Notes: generated from the letters alone by a model not told the origin. 64,000 nt of DNA from Geobacter argillaceus (GCF_007830735.1 NZ_VLLN01000002.1:1-64000), one strand, 5' to 3'; shown: positions 1 through 10,981, counted from the stretch's first letter. A program made the numbers and translations.

Positions 1-1004
<1,004 letters not shown>

Positions 1005-1091
1005 TGGCTTACCTCCCGGGCTGATACTAATATTTCAGAGTACGTTCTCTGGTCGCGTAGGTGATACAGAATATTCAATATTGTCCAAAAA

Positions 1092-1167
<76 letters not shown>

Positions 1168-1178
1168 TTAGTCAACAT

Positions 1179-1255
1179 TGGAGCGGGAAACGGGACTCGA
1201 ACCCGCGACCCTCAGCTTGGAAGGCTGATGCTCTAGCCAACTGAGCTATTCCCGC
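1179..1255 (-). tRNA. tRNA-Gly (TCC)
   Basis: A 77-nt cloverleaf. The acceptor GCGGGAA pairs with TTCCCGC and CCA is encoded. The anticodon stem TCAGC/GCTGA encloses the loop CTTCCAA, giving anticodon TCC (glycine). It lies 11 bases upstream of the tRNA-Thr(GGT) gene in the same transcript. Confidence 0.97.
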
Positions 1256-1368
1256 CTAATTCTGCATATTACTTCTTTGAGATGACAGCCCTTGCTCCGG
1301 CCCCAGTTCTCACGACCCTTCGGCCTCCTGGACATCGGTGCGCATACTAATCATCTCTGCGGATTTTC

Positions 1369-1454
1369 TGGTGGAGGGAGGAGGATTCGAACCTCCGAAG
1401 TCGTACGACGACAGATTTACAGTCTGTTCCCTTTGGCCGCTCGGGAATCCCTCC
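1369..1454 (-). tRNA. tRNA-Tyr (GTA)
   Basis: An 86-nt class II tRNA with a long variable arm. The acceptor GGAGGGA pairs with TCCCTCC and CCA is encoded. The anticodon stem ACAGA/TCTGT encloses CTGTAAA, giving anticodon GTA (tyrosine). The 113-bp spacer to tRNA-Gly shows no further gene. Confidence 0.97.
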
Positions 1455-1482
1455 AGGGTGAATTGGCCGTTGTTTCATTCAG

Positions 1483-1558
1483 TGGAGCTGGCGATGGGAC
1501 TCGAACCCGCAACCTGCTGATTACAAGTCAGCTGCTCTACCAATTGAGCTACGCCAGC
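1483..1558 (-). tRNA. tRNA-Thr (TGT)
   Basis: A 76-nt cloverleaf with acceptor GCTGGCG/CGCCAGC and an encoded CCA. The anticodon stem GCTGA/TCAGC encloses CTTGTAA, giving anticodon TGT (threonine). It is the first gene of the tRNA-tuf transcription unit, directly behind a strong promoter. Confidence 0.97.
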
Positions 1559-1596
1559 AGAGCCCGCCTTCAACTGCGGACGCGAAGCGAATTCTC

Positions 1597-1625
1597 TATT
1601 TAAAGCAAGCCCGCATTATTGTCAA
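1597..1625 (-). promoter_or_regulatory. Sigma-70 promoter of the tRNA-tuf unit
   Basis: On the minus strand a perfect -35 box TTGACA (1625-1620) is followed after exactly 17 bases by TAAATA (1602-1597), about 40 bases before the first tRNA. The TGA stop codon of ygiQ lies inside the -35 box, so the two units abut without spacer. No transcription data are available. Confidence 0.75.
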
Positions 1626-3457
1626 GATTTTTTTCGCCTGTTGTTTGCATTTGCTCTGCCGGTGCCGGCCCTTCTTTGAGCGGAGCGAACCGGTTGCGCC
1701 TGCCACCCGTCCAGCAGCCGCGCCGCATCACTCTCCCGGCCACACCCCCGCAGGGCCTCCAGCACCTGCTGTCGTTCAGCCGGAAGGTGCCAGAGGAGTA
1801 GCGCCTTTTGCCGGCGCTTCTCCTTGTCGCTTCTGGCCACATACACCGCCTCTCCCGTAAAAGGATCGATTCCGGTATGGTAGATACAGGTGGCAACGGT
1901 CCCAGGGGTGGGGGTAAAGTCCTGGACCTGCTCCACGCGGATATTCAGCTGCTTCAGCATGAGTGCGAGGTCGACCATATCGGCAACGGTGCAGCCGGGA
2001 TGGCCGGAGATGAAATACGGCACCACCGCCTGCCGCTTGCCGATCCTGGCGCTTTCCTGCCGGAACAGCTCCAGAAACGTTTGGAACGCCTTCCCTCCGG
2101 GCTTGCGCATCACCCTGGTCACCCGCTCCACCAGGTGTTCCGGCGCCACCTTCAAGAGCCCCCCCACCTGATGCGTCAGAAGCTCGCGAAAATATGCCGG
2201 CTGCCTCGACAGAAGGTCATAGCGGATACCCGAGGCCACGGCGGTGTGGCGCACCCCCTTGATCTGGCGCGCCTTGGCCAGCAGCCGGGCACCTTCCCCG
2301 TCGGGCACCTCAAGGTGCGGACAGATCGCCGGAAAAAGACAGCTCTGCCGGCGGCAGTTGCCCCCGGCGTCGGGACCGGTGCAGCGCATAGCGTACATAT
2401 TGGCGGTCGGGCCGCCGATATCGCTGATACTGCCGCGGAACCAGGGCGCTGCCGCCAGCCGGCCGATCTCTTCCAGCACCGATGCCTCGCTGCGCGATTG
2501 GATCGTCTTTCCCTGGTGATGGGTGATGGCACAGAAGGCGCAGCCGCCGCTGCACCCCCGGTGTGTCGTTATGGATGCCTTGATCTGTTCCCAGGCCGGA
2601 ATCGGCTCATGGTACGCGGGATGGGGCAGCCTGGTAAACGGCAGGGCATAGACCCGGTCCAACTCCCTGGTGGCAAGGGGGGACGCAGGCGGGTTACACA
2701 CGAGCCAGCGTTCACCGTGACGCTGCACCAGCGGCTTGCTGCTGCCGGGTTGCTGTTCGAGAGCGCTCAACCGGAACGCCTCGGCATATTTAAGGGTATC
2801 GCTAGCCACCTCTTCAAATGACGGAACAGCCGTTCCGGCCGGGGGGAAGTTGCGGGCGATGACCGCCGTGCCCGGCAGATCCCGGATCGCAGCGAACGGC
2901 TCTCCGTTGCGCAGTCGCTCCGCCAGCTCCAGCAGCGGCCGCTCCCCCATGCCGTAGACCAGCAGGTCGGCCTTGCTGTCAAAGAGGATGGAACGGCGAA
3001 CCTTGTCCTCCCAGTAATCGTAGTGGGCCAGGCGGCGCAGCGACGCCTCGATGCCGCCGACCACCACAGGCACATCCCGGTAGGCAGCCTTGCAGCAGGA
3101 GGTATAGACAATGGTCGCCCGGTTGGGGCGGGCACCGTGACGATTGCCCGGCGTATAGGCATCGTCGTGACGCAGCTTTTTGGCCGGCGTGTAGTGGGCA
3201 ACCAGGGAGTCCATGGCCCCGGCGGAGACCGCAAAAAAGAGTCGCGGCCGGCCGAGCAGGGTAAAGGCGTCCTTACTTCGCCAGTCCGGCTGCGCAATGA
3301 TGCCCACCCGGAATCCGTGCGCCTCCAGCCAGCGGGCCAGGAGCGGCACCCCGAAGGCCGGATGGTCGATGTAGGCGTCACCGGTGACAAAGATGACGTC
3401 CAACTCGGCCCAGCCGCGCTGGTGGACCTCTTCGGGTGTTATGGGAATAAAGGACAT
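1622..3457 (-). CDS. ygiQ: YgiQ-family radical SAM protein
   Basis: A 611-aa protein of the UPF0313/YgiQ family. A cobalamin-binding-like N-terminal region is followed by the radical SAM [4Fe-4S] motif CX3CX2C at residues 302, 306 and 309 (GCSGGCAFC) and a C-terminal DUF3362-type segment, which is the normal family order and length. The biochemical role of YgiQ is not established as far as I know. The ATG start is 11 bases downstream of argC, suggesting co-transcription. Its stop overlaps the promoter of the tRNA-tuf unit. Confidence 0.93.
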   Translation of the reverse strand: MSFIPITPEEVHQRGWAELDVIFVTGDAYIDHPAFGVPLLARWLEAHGFRVGIIAQPDWRSKDAFTLLGRPRLFFAVSAGAMDSLVAHYTPAKKLRHDDAYTPGNRHGARPNRATIVYTSCCKAAYRDVPVVVGGIEASLRRLAHYDYWEDKVRRSILFDSKADLLVYGMGERPLLELAERLRNGEPFAAIRDLPGTAVIARNFPPAGTAVPSFEEVASDTLKYAEAFRLSALEQQPGSSKPLVQRHGERWLVCNPPASPLATRELDRVYALPFTRLPHPAYHEPIPAWEQIKASITTHRGCSGGCAFCAITHHQGKTIQSRSEASVLEEIGRLAAAPWFRGSISDIGGPTANMYAMRCTGPDAGGNCRRQSCLFPAICPHLEVPDGEGARLLAKARQIKGVRHTAVASGIRYDLLSRQPAYFRELLTHQVGGLLKVAPEHLVERVTRVMRKPGGKAFQTFLELFRQESARIGKRQAVVPYFISGHPGCTVADMVDLALMLKQLNIRVEQVQDFTPTPGTVATCIYHTGIDPFTGEAVYVARSDKEKRRQKALLLWHLPAERQQVLEALRGCGRESDAARLLDGWQAQPVRSAQRRAGTGRANANNRRKKS

Positions 3458-3468
3458 GCGGCTCCTGG

Positions 3469-4509
3469 TCAGGGAAACAGTGCCAGACCTTCCAGCCCCA
3501 TATTTTCGGGCAGGCCGGCCAGGATGTTCATGTTTTGGATCGCCTGGCCAGCGGCCCCTTTTACCAGGTTGTCGAGCGCACTGGTGACGATCACCCGGCC
3601 GGTTCGCTTGTCAACCGCCAGGCCGATGTCGCAGAAATTGCTCCCCCGCACAAAGGCGCTGGACGGATAGCTCCCTTCGGGGAGAATCCGGACGAAAGCC
3701 TCACCGTCATAGAACTCCCGGTACAGGGCAAGGAGTTCGGCCGTGGTGGCCTCGGCCGCCAGCCGGGCGTAGATGGTGGAGACGATCCCCCGGTCCATCG
3801 GCACCAGATGCGGCGTAAAGGAAATAGTGATGGTTTCGCCCGCCAGGACCGACAGCTCCTGCTCGATCTCGGGGATATGACGGTGGACCCCGCCGACACC
3901 GTACGGCTTGAAGCTGTCGTTCACCTCGCAGAAGAGGTTGTCCACCTTGGCACTCCGCCCGGCCCCGGTAACGCCGGACTTGCTGTCGGAAATAATGGAA
4001 TCGGTTTCGATGAGCCCCTTTTGCAGCAGTGGCGCCAGCCCGAGGATGACGCTGGTGGGATAGCAGCCGGGATTGGCCACCAGCCTGGCACCGGCAATCT
4101 CTTCCCGCCGGATCTCCGGCAGACCGTACACTGCCTCGGCCAGCAGGTCCGGGCTCGTATGGCTCGCATACCAGGCGCCATAGGTTTCGGCATCATGCAG
4201 CCGATAATCTGCCGAGAGGTCAACGACCTGCTTCCCCAGACGGAGGAGGGTCGGCACCACGGCCATGGCTGCCTGATGGGGCAGTGCGGTGAAGATCAGA
4301 TCGGCCTTTTCTGCCGCGGCCTCGGCATCTGCCTTCTCCAGCACCAGATCACACCGGTCCCGAAGAGAGGGGAAAATATCCGATATCCTTTTGCCGGCGC
4401 TCTGCTCCGAGGTAACACAGGTCACGGCCAGCTCCGGGTGGGTGTAGAGAAGCCGCAGCAGCTCGACCCCGGTGTAGCCGCTGGCACCAATAACAGCAAC
4501 GTTCAGCAT
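3469..4509 (-). CDS. argC: N-acetyl-gamma-glutamyl-phosphate reductase
   Basis: Catalyses the NADPH-dependent reduction of N-acetylglutamyl phosphate to the semialdehyde, the third step of arginine synthesis. The 346-aa protein has the nucleotide-binding loop GASGYTG at residues 8-14 and the catalytic cysteine in NPGCYPTS (Cys149). The start is an ATG preceded by GAGG. A BIME-like repeat begins roughly 45 bp upstream, at nearly the same distance as a second copy upstream of leuB. ygiQ follows in the same direction. Confidence 0.97.
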   Translation of the reverse strand: MLNVAVIGASGYTGVELLRLLYTHPELAVTCVTSEQSAGKRISDIFPSLRDRCDLVLEKADAEAAAEKADLIFTALPHQAAMAVVPTLLRLGKQVVDLSADYRLHDAETYGAWYASHTSPDLLAEAVYGLPEIRREEIAGARLVANPGCYPTSVILGLAPLLQKGLIETDSIISDSKSGVTGAGRSAKVDNLFCEVNDSFKPYGVGGVHRHIPEIEQELSVLAGETITISFTPHLVPMDRGIVSTIYARLAAEATTAELLALYREFYDGEAFVRILPEGSYPSSAFVRGSNFCDIGLAVDKRTGRVIVTSALDNLVKGAAGQAIQNMNILAGLPENMGLEGLALFP

Positions 4510-4553
4510 GAGAAACCTCCTCGCAGAAGTTTGGATTCAATCAGTTTTGTCCG

Positions 4554-4733
4554 ATTAAGAAATTGCTGTACAGTTTTGAAGCCCCGTTAGGGGCGCTCGC
4601 TTGTAGCCGGGGGATTCATCCCCCGGCAGAGTGTCAATACATCTCTTCGTCACGTAGGTGACGAAAGTGGCGTTTTGCCAAAGCGACCGGGGAATAAATT
4701 CCCCGGCTACAGGCATTCAGTCCCGATGGAACG
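4554..4733. repeat. BIME-like palindromic element, copy 1
   Basis: Two GTAG-type REP hairpins in inverted orientation. GTAGCCGGGGGA..TCCCCCGGC starts at 4603, and CCGGGGAATAAATTCCCCGG followed by CTAC ends at 4710. Between them lies CGTCACGTAGGTGACG (4648-4663), a palindrome with one mismatch. Left flank GCCCCGTTAGGGGCGCTCGC also matches copy 2. Copies 2 and 3 lie near 9.7 and 39.3 kb. The GTAG foot is the hallmark of REPs handled by RAYT transposases, and a RAYT gene lies at the right end of the window. Confidence 0.85.
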
Positions 4734-4772
4734 TAAGCAAAAACTTACGAACACTGCTGGGACGCAATACAG

Positions 4773-4807
4773 AAAAAGGGGAAAACCCTGACGGATTTTC
4801 CCCTTGT
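4773..4807 (-). terminator. Terminator downstream of rpsI
   Basis: On the minus strand AAGGGGAAAA and TTTTCCCCTT form a long stem, followed by a T run. It begins about 20 bases after the rpsI stop codon, as expected for the end of the rplM-rpsI unit. Confidence 0.75.
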
Positions 4808-4827
4808 CGACCGTATGGCCTTTAGCG

Positions 4828-5223
4828 TTAACGCTTGGAGAACTGGAAGCTCTTCCGTGCAGCGGCCTTGCCGTACTTCTTCCGTTCCTTCACGCGGGAG
4901 TCACGGGTGATGAAGCCGGCCTTCTTCAGGGTGCCACGCAGTTCGGTGTCAGCCTCAAGGAGGGCCTTGGTGATGCCATGCTTGATGGCACCGGCCTGCC
5001 CCGAGTCGCCGCCGCCGCGGACCGTGACGTAGATGTCGAACTTGTCCACGTTCTCGGTCAATTCGAGCGGCTGCCGCACGACCATCTTCGAGGTCTCGCG
5101 ACCGAAGTAATCGTCGAGGGACTTGCTGTTGACCATGATCTTGCCGGAGCCGGGCTTGAGCCATACCCTTGCAATGGAGGACTTGCGCTTGCCTGTACCG
5201 TAGAAACTCTTAGTTGCTGCCAT
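4828..5223 (-). CDS. rpsI: 30S ribosomal protein S9
   Basis: A 131-aa component of the small-subunit head. The start [20 protein letters not shown] and the basic C-terminal tail ending SFQFSKR are diagnostic; the tail reaches the P-site tRNA in known ribosomes. It lies 42 bases downstream of rplM in the near-universal rplM-rpsI pair and ends just before a terminator. Confidence 0.98.
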   Translation of the reverse strand: MAATKSFYGTGKRKSSIARVWLKPGSGKIMVNSKSLDDYFGRETSKMVVRQPLELTENVDKFDIYVTVRGGGDSGQAGAIKHGITKALLEADTELRGTLKKAGFITRDSRVKERKKYGKAAARKSFQFSKR

Positions 5224-5265
5224 CTGTGCTATCTCCTACGAGGAACTTTCTCGCTGTGCGATCGA

Positions 5266-5697
5266 TTAAATGTCCAGCACCTTGGGCTGTTGGGCCTTGT
5301 GCGGATGCTCGGGACCGGCGTAAATCTTCAGCTTGCTCAGCATGTGCCGGGCCAGCTTGTTCTTGGGAAGCATTCCCTTGACTGCCTTCTTGATGACATC
5401 TTCCGGCTTCTTCTCAAGAAGCTTGCCGGCAGTGATGGTCTTGAGCCCGCCCGGGAAACCGGTGTGATGGTGATAGGCCTTGTCAGCCAGCTTGTTGCCG
5501 GTAAGAGCGATCTTGGCGGCGTTCACCACGACGACGAAGTCACCGGTGTCAACGCTCGGGGTGTAGATCGGCTTTTTCTTGCCGCGCAGCACATTGGCTA
5601 TCTCGGTGGCAACCCGGCCGAGCACCTTGTTATCAACGTCAACCAGGAACCATTCCCTGGTGATATCCTCTTTTTTTGCTACCTGCGTTGTCTTCAT
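5266..5697 (-). CDS. rplM: 50S ribosomal protein L13
   Basis: A 143-aa large-subunit protein. The start is placed at the ATG giving [16 protein letters not shown], which has GGGAG just upstream; the longer reading frame to 5736 adds 13 residues that do not fit the family. The central [17 protein letters not shown] and C-terminal HPHKAQQP segments are typical. It is the first gene of the rplM-rpsI unit. Confidence 0.97.
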   Translation of the reverse strand: MKTTQVAKKEDITREWFLVDVDNKVLGRVATEIANVLRGKKKPIYTPSVDTGDFVVVVNAAKIALTGNKLADKAYHHHTGFPGGLKTITAGKLLEKKPEDVIKKAVKGMLPKNKLARHMLSKLKIYAGPEHPHKAQQPKVLDI

Positions 5698-5747
5698 TGC
5701 TCCCTCACGACTGCGGTAAATAAACCCGGTATCCACGGAAAGTTCGT

Positions 5748-5776
5748 AAACTAATTCATTCCCCCCATCCTGTCAA
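5748..5776 (-). promoter_or_regulatory. Candidate sigma-70 promoter of rplM-rpsI
   Basis: On the minus strand TTGACA (5776-5771) and TAGTTT (5753-5748) are separated by 17 bases, about 50 bases upstream of the rplM start. The -35 is perfect and the -10 is weak. Confidence 0.5.
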
Positions 5777-5801
5777 GGAAAAAATCCTACGCAAAAACTC
5801 T

Positions 5802-6530
5802 TTAGTAGTAAACTTCCATCAAACAAAGCCCGTGGGCCGGGGCCGTCGGACCAGCGGCGCAGCCCTCCTCCAGGCAGCGGCTGACGCGATCGGGCTCAAA
5901 ACGCCCCGCCCCCACCGCCACCAAGGTACCGACCATGATCCGCACCATATTCCTGAGGAAGCCGGTGCCATAGACGTCAATATGGATAAACGCCCCCTCC
6001 CGGACTATTTCCAGGGCAGTGATCCGCCTGACCGTGGTTCTGGCGGCACAGCCGGTGGTACGGAACGCCGCGAAATCATGTTCCCCGACAAACAGCGCCG
6101 CTGCCTGCCGCATCCGCGCAAGATCCAACGGCTTCCGCAGGTGCCAGGCATACAGACGTGCCAACGGGGAGCGGCATTGTGCGGCCAGGATGGTGTAGCG
6201 GTACTGTTTCCCAATGGCGTCCCGGCGCGGATTGAACTCTAAAGCCGCCTCGACTGCCTGACGCACGGCGATGTCCGGCGGCAGAAGCGCGTTCAACCCG
6301 TCGCGAAACGCCTGTACCGGAACGGCGGTTTCCGTGCCGAATGCCGCCACCATCCCCCTGGCATGCACCCCGGCATCGGTCCGGCCCGACGAGGACAACC
6401 GGACAGGATGTTTCACCAGCCGCGCCAATCCCTCTTCCAGCAGTTGCTGGATCGCCAGGCCGTTGGGCTGCACCTGCCAGCCGGCGTAGTTGGTGCCGTC
6501 GTATTCGATAATCAGCTTGATCGTACGCAC
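5802..6530 (-). CDS. truA: tRNA pseudouridine(38-40) synthase TruA
   Basis: Converts uridines 38-40 of the tRNA anticodon arm to pseudouridine. The catalytic aspartate lies in GRTDAGVHARGM, and the N-terminal IKLIIEYDGTNYAGWQ is characteristic. I place the start at a GTG with GGAGAG seven to eight bases upstream, giving 242 residues; an upstream ATG at 6563 would add 11 residues unlike the family. It is a single gene transcribed toward rplM. Confidence 0.94.
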   Translation of the reverse strand: MRTIKLIIEYDGTNYAGWQVQPNGLAIQQLLEEGLARLVKHPVRLSSSGRTDAGVHARGMVAAFGTETAVPVQAFRDGLNALLPPDIAVRQAVEAALEFNPRRDAIGKQYRYTILAAQCRSPLARLYAWHLRKPLDLARMRQAAALFVGEHDFAAFRTTGCAARTTVRRITALEIVREGAFIHIDVYGTGFLRNMVRIMVGTLVAVGAGRFEPDRVSRCLEEGCAAGPTAPAHGLCLMEVYY

Positions 6531-6637
6531 ATGCTCTCCAGCGGATGGGCTAGCCCCACCCACGTTGTCACCCGCCGCTACGACACATCCAGTTCGCGGT
6601 TTCGGTACATTTTACCATCTCCATACAACCGTTGCGG

Positions 6638-6646
6638 TGCTATAAT
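6638..6646 (+). promoter_or_regulatory. Extended -10 promoter
   Basis: TGCTATAAT, a perfect TATAAT with an upstream TGn, sits 30 bases before the ATG of the small unknown gene. No good -35 is seen at 17 bases, which is normal for extended -10 promoters. Confidence 0.6.
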
Positions 6647-6675
6647 TTAATGAGAGAGGAGGGAGGTCTCTGGTC

Positions 6676-7041
6676 ATGATAGACCTCCGCATCGATACCA
6701 CGCCATACCGGCTGCTTTTGAACGCTCCCCGGGAGCAGAAGAAACCGTCACCCGGCAGATCCCTACCGCTGAAGGACGCGGCAGAGAATCCGGCAGTCAA
6801 TCTGAAACGAGCACCAATCGACCTGCTGGCAATCCCCCCCCAGAGCGTCAGCCCTGCCCTTGCCGCCAGCATCTACCAGGCGAACATCCCCACGGAGATC
6901 TATACCTACCCATTCCACGTCCCCCCGAAAGAGCAATCCGACACCACTGGCAACAGCGGCAACGTCCGGGGCGGGCAGGGCCATGAAGCCGTCACCTTGA
7001 TCCAGTACGAACCAGGCACCCTGGTCGACTGCCACGCATGA
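6676..7041 (+). CDS. Small protein of unknown function
   Basis: A 121-aa reading frame with no family I recognise. It is proline-rich and has no signal peptide or membrane segment. It is supported by a strong ribosome site (AGGAGGGAGGT, 8-base spacer to the ATG), a perfect extended -10 promoter upstream and a hairpin terminator shortly after its stop. An overlapping minus-strand frame (6763-7101) lacks such signals. The segment VSPALAASIYQ may be helical. Expression looks likely; function is unknown. Confidence 0.6.
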   Translation: MIDLRIDTTPYRLLLNAPREQKKPSPGRSLPLKDAAENPAVNLKRAPIDLLAIPPQSVSPALAASIYQANIPTEIYTYPFHVPPKEQSDTTGNSGNVRGGQGHEAVTLIQYEPGTLVDCHA

Positions 7042-7065
7042 GTCGACAAGGAAGCTGTCCCGGAA

Positions 7066-7098
7066 ATAAAAAGCGCCCCTTGAGAAGGGGCGACTTTT
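7066..7098. terminator. Bidirectional terminator
   Basis: AAAAAGCGCCCCTTGAGAAG and its complement form a GC-rich stem flanked by A and T runs on both sides. It serves the small gene on the plus strand and asd on the minus strand. Confidence 0.85.
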
Positions 7099-7134
7099 CA
7101 TCCACCATTGAATTCTTCACCAAGGAGAAAGGCG

Positions 7135-8235
7135 CTACTTCTCCAGCAGTATCCGCAGCATGCGGCGGAGCGGCTCGGCCGCCCCCCAGAGGAGCTGGTC
7201 GCCACAGGTGAAGGCCTGGACGAACTGCGGCCCCATCTTCATCTTCCGTACCCGGCCGATGGGAACCGTCAGGGTCCCGGAAACCGCCGCCGGCGTAAGG
7301 TGGGTAAGGGTATCGGCCTTATTGTTGGGCACCAGCTTTACCCACTGGTTGTCGTTCTTGATCAGGCTTTCGATGTCGCCGAGCGGCACGTCCTTGTTCA
7401 GCTTGATGGTCATGGCCTGGCTGTGGCAGCGCATGGCGCCGACCCGCACGCAGATGCCGTCCACCGGGATCGGCGAGCTGGTGCCGAGGATCTTGTTGGT
7501 CTCGGCAAACCCCTTCCACTCTTCACGGCTCTGGCCGTCCTCGACCTCGCGGTCGATCCAGGGGAGCACGCTTCCCGCCAGCGGGAACCCGAACTCCTTC
7601 TTGGGGAGGGCATCGCTCCGCAGGGTGGCGGTGACCATACGGTCGATCTCCAGGATGGCCGAGGCCGGGTCCTGGAGCAGGTGGGCAACGGAGCCGTGCA
7701 GCACCCCTTTCTGGGCCAGCAGTTCGCGCATGTTGGGTGCGCCGGCACCGGATGCCGCCTGATAGGTCATGGAGGAGAGCCACTCCACCAGACCGGCGCG
7801 GAACAGGCCGCCAAGGGCCATCAGCATCAGGCTGACCGTGCAGTTGCCGCCGATGAAGTCCTTGTCGCCCCGCGCCAGGGCCGCGTCGATAACGTTGCGG
7901 TTGACCGGATCGAGAATGATGACCGCGTTGTTTTCCATCCGAAGGGTGCTGGCGGCATCGATCCAGTACCCCTGCCACCCCTGCTTGCGCAGTTCCGGAT
8001 GCACCGCCTTGGTGTAGTCGCCACCCTGGCAGGTGATGATCACATCAAGCTTCTTCAGCTCCTCGATGTCCGAGGCGTTCTTAAGGGTCCCGGCGTTCAG
8101 CGGCGCCGGAGCACCTGCCTGGGAGGTGGAGAAAAAGACCGGCTCAAAACCGAGGCTAAAATCTTTCTCCTCTTCCATCCGCTGGAGGAGAACCGAACCG
8201 ACCATACCGCGCCAACCGACGATTCCGACTTTCAT
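7135..8235 (-). CDS. asd: Aspartate-semialdehyde dehydrogenase
   Basis: Reduces aspartyl phosphate to aspartate semialdehyde, the branch point to lysine/diaminopimelate, threonine and methionine. The 366-aa length and GGNCTVSLM with catalytic Cys132 (E. coli Cys135) place it in the Gram-negative-type family. The nucleotide loop GWRGMVG is at residues 7-13. leuB lies upstream in the same direction across a 239-bp spacer bounded by a 12-bp inverted repeat. Confidence 0.97.
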   Translation of the reverse strand: MKVGIVGWRGMVGSVLLQRMEEEKDFSLGFEPVFFSTSQAGAPAPLNAGTLKNASDIEELKKLDVIITCQGGDYTKAVHPELRKQGWQGYWIDAASTLRMENNAVIILDPVNRNVIDAALARGDKDFIGGNCTVSLMLMALGGLFRAGLVEWLSSMTYQAASGAGAPNMRELLAQKGVLHGSVAHLLQDPASAILEIDRMVTATLRSDALPKKEFGFPLAGSVLPWIDREVEDGQSREEWKGFAETNKILGTSSPIPVDGICVRVGAMRCHSQAMTIKLNKDVPLGDIESLIKNDNQWVKLVPNNKADTLTHLTPAAVSGTLTVPIGRVRKMKMGPQFVQAFTCGDQLLWGAAEPLRRMLRILLEK

Positions 8236-8268
8236 AGTCCAGATTCCTTTTCTTTGGGTGAAATTTCG

Positions 8269-8464
8269 TGAATCCGTGAGCCCCGAGCGCCACCGTTACG
8301 CTCCAAGTGCCGCTCGCACCGCCGCTGTACGGCTCATTACGCGCCAGCCCATCAACTCGCCCTGACGGGCTCAGACACGATGGTCCGACTATGCTTCATT
8401 TCGCCTACAGCGGCTGGTGTTCGGGCACAGTCGCTTCACGGGACACCAGGTTCTCACGGATTCA
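8269..8464. repeat. 196-bp intergenic segment bounded by 12-bp inverted repeats
   Basis: TGAATCCGTGAG (8269-8280) and its exact reverse complement CTCACGGATTCA (8453-8464) bracket almost the whole leuB-asd spacer. Weaker internal inverted pairs exist, such as GCCGCTGTA near 8323 and TACAGCGGC near 8405. It could be a structured leader of asd or a small palindromic insertion. No reading frame is convincing. Confidence 0.5.
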
Positions 8465-8474
8465 GATACTGTGG

Positions 8475-9563
8475 TTACAGCGCAGCGATGATCGCGGCGC
8501 CGATCTCTTTCGTGTTGACCAACTTCTCGCCTTCCTTGTTCTGGTAGATGTCCCTGGTCCGGTACCCCTGATCAAGCACCGTGGCCACGGCCTTGTCGAT
8601 GGCGTCGGCCGCCTCAAGCATGCCGAAGGAAAACTTGAGCATCATGCCGGCGGAGAGGATCTGGGCGATGGGGTTGGCAATCCCCTGCCCGGCTATGTCA
8701 GGCGCCGAGCCGCCGGACGGCTCGTACATGCCGAAGGTCCCCTCGGCCAGCGAGGCGGACGGGAGCATCCCCAGCGAACCGGTCAGCATGGCCGCCTCGT
8801 CGGAGAGGATATCGCCGAACATGTTCTCGCACAGGATGACATCAAACTGCTTGGGCCAGCGGACCAGCTGCATGGCCGCGTTGTCCACGTACATGTGGGA
8901 CAGCTCCACGTCCGGATACTCCTTGGCAATGCCGGTCACCACCTCGCGCCAGAGCACCGACGAGGAGAGGACGTTGGCCTTGTCGATGGAACAGACCTTC
9001 TTGCCCCTTTTGCGCGCCGCCTGGAAGGCGACATGGGTAATCCGCTCGATCTCCGGCACCGAGTAGCGCATGGTATCAAAACCGACCCGGTCGCGCCCCT
9101 GGCCGTCGATCCCTTTCGGCTGGGCAAAGTAGATGCCGCCGGTCAGTTCGCGGATGACCAGCACGTTGAAGCCGCCGGCAATGACCTCTTCCTTGAGCGA
9201 CGAGGCACCGGTAAGCGACGGGAAGATGATGGCCGGCCTGAGGTTGGCGTAGAGGCCGAAGATCTTCCTGAGCGGCAGGAGTGCGCCCCGCTCGGGCTGT
9301 TCGTCCGGGGGAAGGGTCTCCCACTTGGGCCCGCCGACCGACCCGAACAGGATGGCATCGCTGTTTTTGCAGATAGTGACGGTCGTGTCGGGCAGCGCCT
9401 TCCCTTCGTTGTCGATGCCGGCCCCGCCAACATTGGCATGGGTCCGCTCGAACGTCACGTCATAGCGCTTCTCCACGGCATCCAGCACCTTGAGGGCCTC
9501 TGCCATCACCTCCGGCCCAATGCCGTCACCCGGCAGAACCGCAACCTTGTACACCTTGCCCAT
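8475..9563 (-). CDS. leuB: 3-isopropylmalate dehydrogenase
   Basis: NAD-dependent oxidative decarboxylation of 3-isopropylmalate in leucine synthesis. The 362-aa protein starts [20 protein letters not shown] and has the metal- and substrate-binding segment around [20 protein letters not shown]. The ATG is preceded by GAGGAGG. leuC and leuD are 32 kb away in this window, so the leucine genes are split. A BIME-like element begins about 50-70 bp upstream of the start. Confidence 0.97.
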   Translation of the reverse strand: MGKVYKVAVLPGDGIGPEVMAEALKVLDAVEKRYDVTFERTHANVGGAGIDNEGKALPDTTVTICKNSDAILFGSVGGPKWETLPPDEQPERGALLPLRKIFGLYANLRPAIIFPSLTGASSLKEEVIAGGFNVLVIRELTGGIYFAQPKGIDGQGRDRVGFDTMRYSVPEIERITHVAFQAARKRGKKVCSIDKANVLSSSVLWREVVTGIAKEYPDVELSHMYVDNAAMQLVRWPKQFDVILCENMFGDILSDEAAMLTGSLGMLPSASLAEGTFGMYEPSGGSAPDIAGQGIANPIAQILSAGMMLKFSFGMLEAADAIDKAVATVLDQGYRTRDIYQNKEGEKLVNTKEIGAAIIAAL

Positions 9564-9611
9564 CCCGATCCTCCTCGTCGAAAAAACCTGGAAATTTCCC
9601 GCTTTGTCTGG

Positions 9612-9764
9612 TTAGAAAATTGACTGTAAGTTTAAGCCCCGTTAGGGGCGCTCGCCTGTAGCCGGGGGATTCATCCCCCGGATGAGAGTTGCCAATCATC
9701 TCTTCGTCACGTACGTGACGGGTGTGGCATCTTGCCAAGTTACCGGGGAATAAATTCCCCGGTA
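9612..9764. repeat. BIME-like palindromic element, copy 2
   Basis: Same design as copy 1. GTAGCCGGGGGA..TCCCCCGG begins at 9658, a perfect 16-bp palindrome CGTCACGTACGTGACG spans 9705-9720, and ACCGGGGAATAAATTCCCCG (9742-9761) forms the inverted hairpin. The terminal CTAC of the second REP is lost (GGTAAAA instead). The left flank matches copy 1 out to about 25 bases beyond GCCCCGTTAGGGGC. Confidence 0.85.
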
Positions 9765-9844
9765 AAAATTCCCCGATATTATTCAGCCGGCCTGCGCCTT
9801 GTCAATAAGAAAAGGGGGGCATAAGAAGAGGGGGGCTACTGACC

Positions 9845-10981
9845 TCATCCGATCTCCTCGATCGCCCCGCCAGGGAGGAGCCGGAACAGATGTCCGCGCC
9901 AGCGGACCCGGTTGCCGAGGAACGCCAGCGCCCAGGTGGCAAAGGCGAGCAGGTCGCGCAGCGGCAGAAGCCACAGATAGCGGGGGAGAAGCCGGTCCCG
10001 CACGTACCAGCGACTGAAGATCGTGACCACCAGACCCCGCACGGCATAGAGGAGCAGGAGTGCCCACCAGCCGGCCGGGGAGAACCCGGCGATCAGGAGG
10101 GCGGCGAGCAGCCCCGCGAACGGCTGGGTGATCCCCGAGGCAAAATAACCGCCGGTACGGGAGGCCCGCATGGTCCGGCACCAGCGGAGTTGGCGGGAGA
10201 GGATGCCGGTCAGGCTCTCCCGCTTCATGACGCTCTCCACGAAATAGCCGGACAGCTCCAGCCGGTACCCGGCTAGGTGGATCTTGTTCCCCAACTGGTA
10301 GTCGTCGGCCAGGTAGTTCACGAGAGAAGGAAAGCCGCCAATGGCGTCCAGCGCCTCGCGGCGGCAGGCCATGGAGGCGCCCAGCGCAAAGGAAAGCCCT
10401 TCCAGCCTGAGCGCCACCATGACATTGGGGATCATCTCCGCCGTAAAACCGAGCGCCTCGAAGACCGTTGCCAGGCCGTCCACCCGGGAGCTCCGGTACA
10501 GGGAGGTGACCAGCCCGACGGCCGGGTCGGCAAAGGGGGCGCAGACCCGGGCGAGATACTCCGGGCCCACCCGGATGTCGCTGTCGCAGACGATGACGAT
10601 CCCGTGCTTCGCCCTTGGCCAGGCGTTCATCAGGTTGCAGACCTTGTAGTTGGGACCGTGGATCGCCGGGTTGATCACCAGCTCGATATCAACCATTGAG
10701 AAGGCCTCGATCAGCCGGCGGATTACCGCTACTGCCGGGTCATCGGCCGCGGCAACGGCGAAGAGCAACTGGAACTCCGGATACTCCTGTCGGCAGAAAG
10801 ATGCGAAGTTCTCGAAGCTCTCCGCATCCATCCCCTTCACCGGCTTGATGACGGTAACCGGCGGCGTGTGGTCCGCTGCCAGGGGGCGGCCGCCGAAAAA
10901 GGAGCGGGCGCAGAACAGGCTGATCAGGCCGTAGGCAAGCGACGGGAGAATGACGATAAAGGGGAGCATGGATCGGAGCAT
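9845..10981 (-). CDS. hpnI: HpnI-type hopanoid glycosyltransferase
   Basis: A 378-aa GT2/GT21 family membrane glycosyltransferase resembling ceramide glucosyltransferase and HpnI, which transfers N-acetylglucosamine to bacteriohopanetetrol. An N-terminal membrane helix (residues 6-26) precedes the catalytic domain with CDSD (132-135), LADDYQLG (224-231) and QLRW (264-267); C-terminal hydrophobic segments follow. No clear ribosome site is seen, so the ATG at 10981 or the one at 10969 could be used. The hopanoid context elsewhere in the window supports HpnI. A glycolipid transferase of other specificity is possible. Confidence 0.8.
   Translation of the reverse strand: MLRSMLPFIVILPSLAYGLISLFCARSFFGGRPLAADHTPPVTVIKPVKGMDAESFENFASFCRQEYPEFQLLFAVAAADDPAVAVIRRLIEAFSMVDIELVINPAIHGPNYKVCNLMNAWPRAKHGIVIVCDSDIRVGPEYLARVCAPFADPAVGLVTSLYRSSRVDGLATVFEALGFTAEMIPNVMVALRLEGLSFALGASMACRREALDAIGGFPSLVNYLADDYQLGNKIHLAGYRLELSGYFVESVMKRESLTGILSRQLRWCRTMRASRTGGYFASGITQPFAGLLAALLIAGFSPAGWWALLLLYAVRGLVVTIFSRWYVRDRLLPRYLWLLPLRDLLAFATWALAFLGNRVRWRGHLFRLLPGGAIEEIG

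Noticed and set aside
4720-4770. GGGACGCAA near 4760 resembling part of a GEMM (c-di-GMP/cGAMP) riboswitch
   Set aside because: The rest of the aptamer is missing, and the strand and position (between convergent features downstream of rpsI) do not fit a leader.
6763-7101. 112-aa minus-strand frame opposite the small unknown gene
   Set aside because: It has no ribosome site and its start region runs through the terminator hairpin; the plus-strand frame has much better signals.
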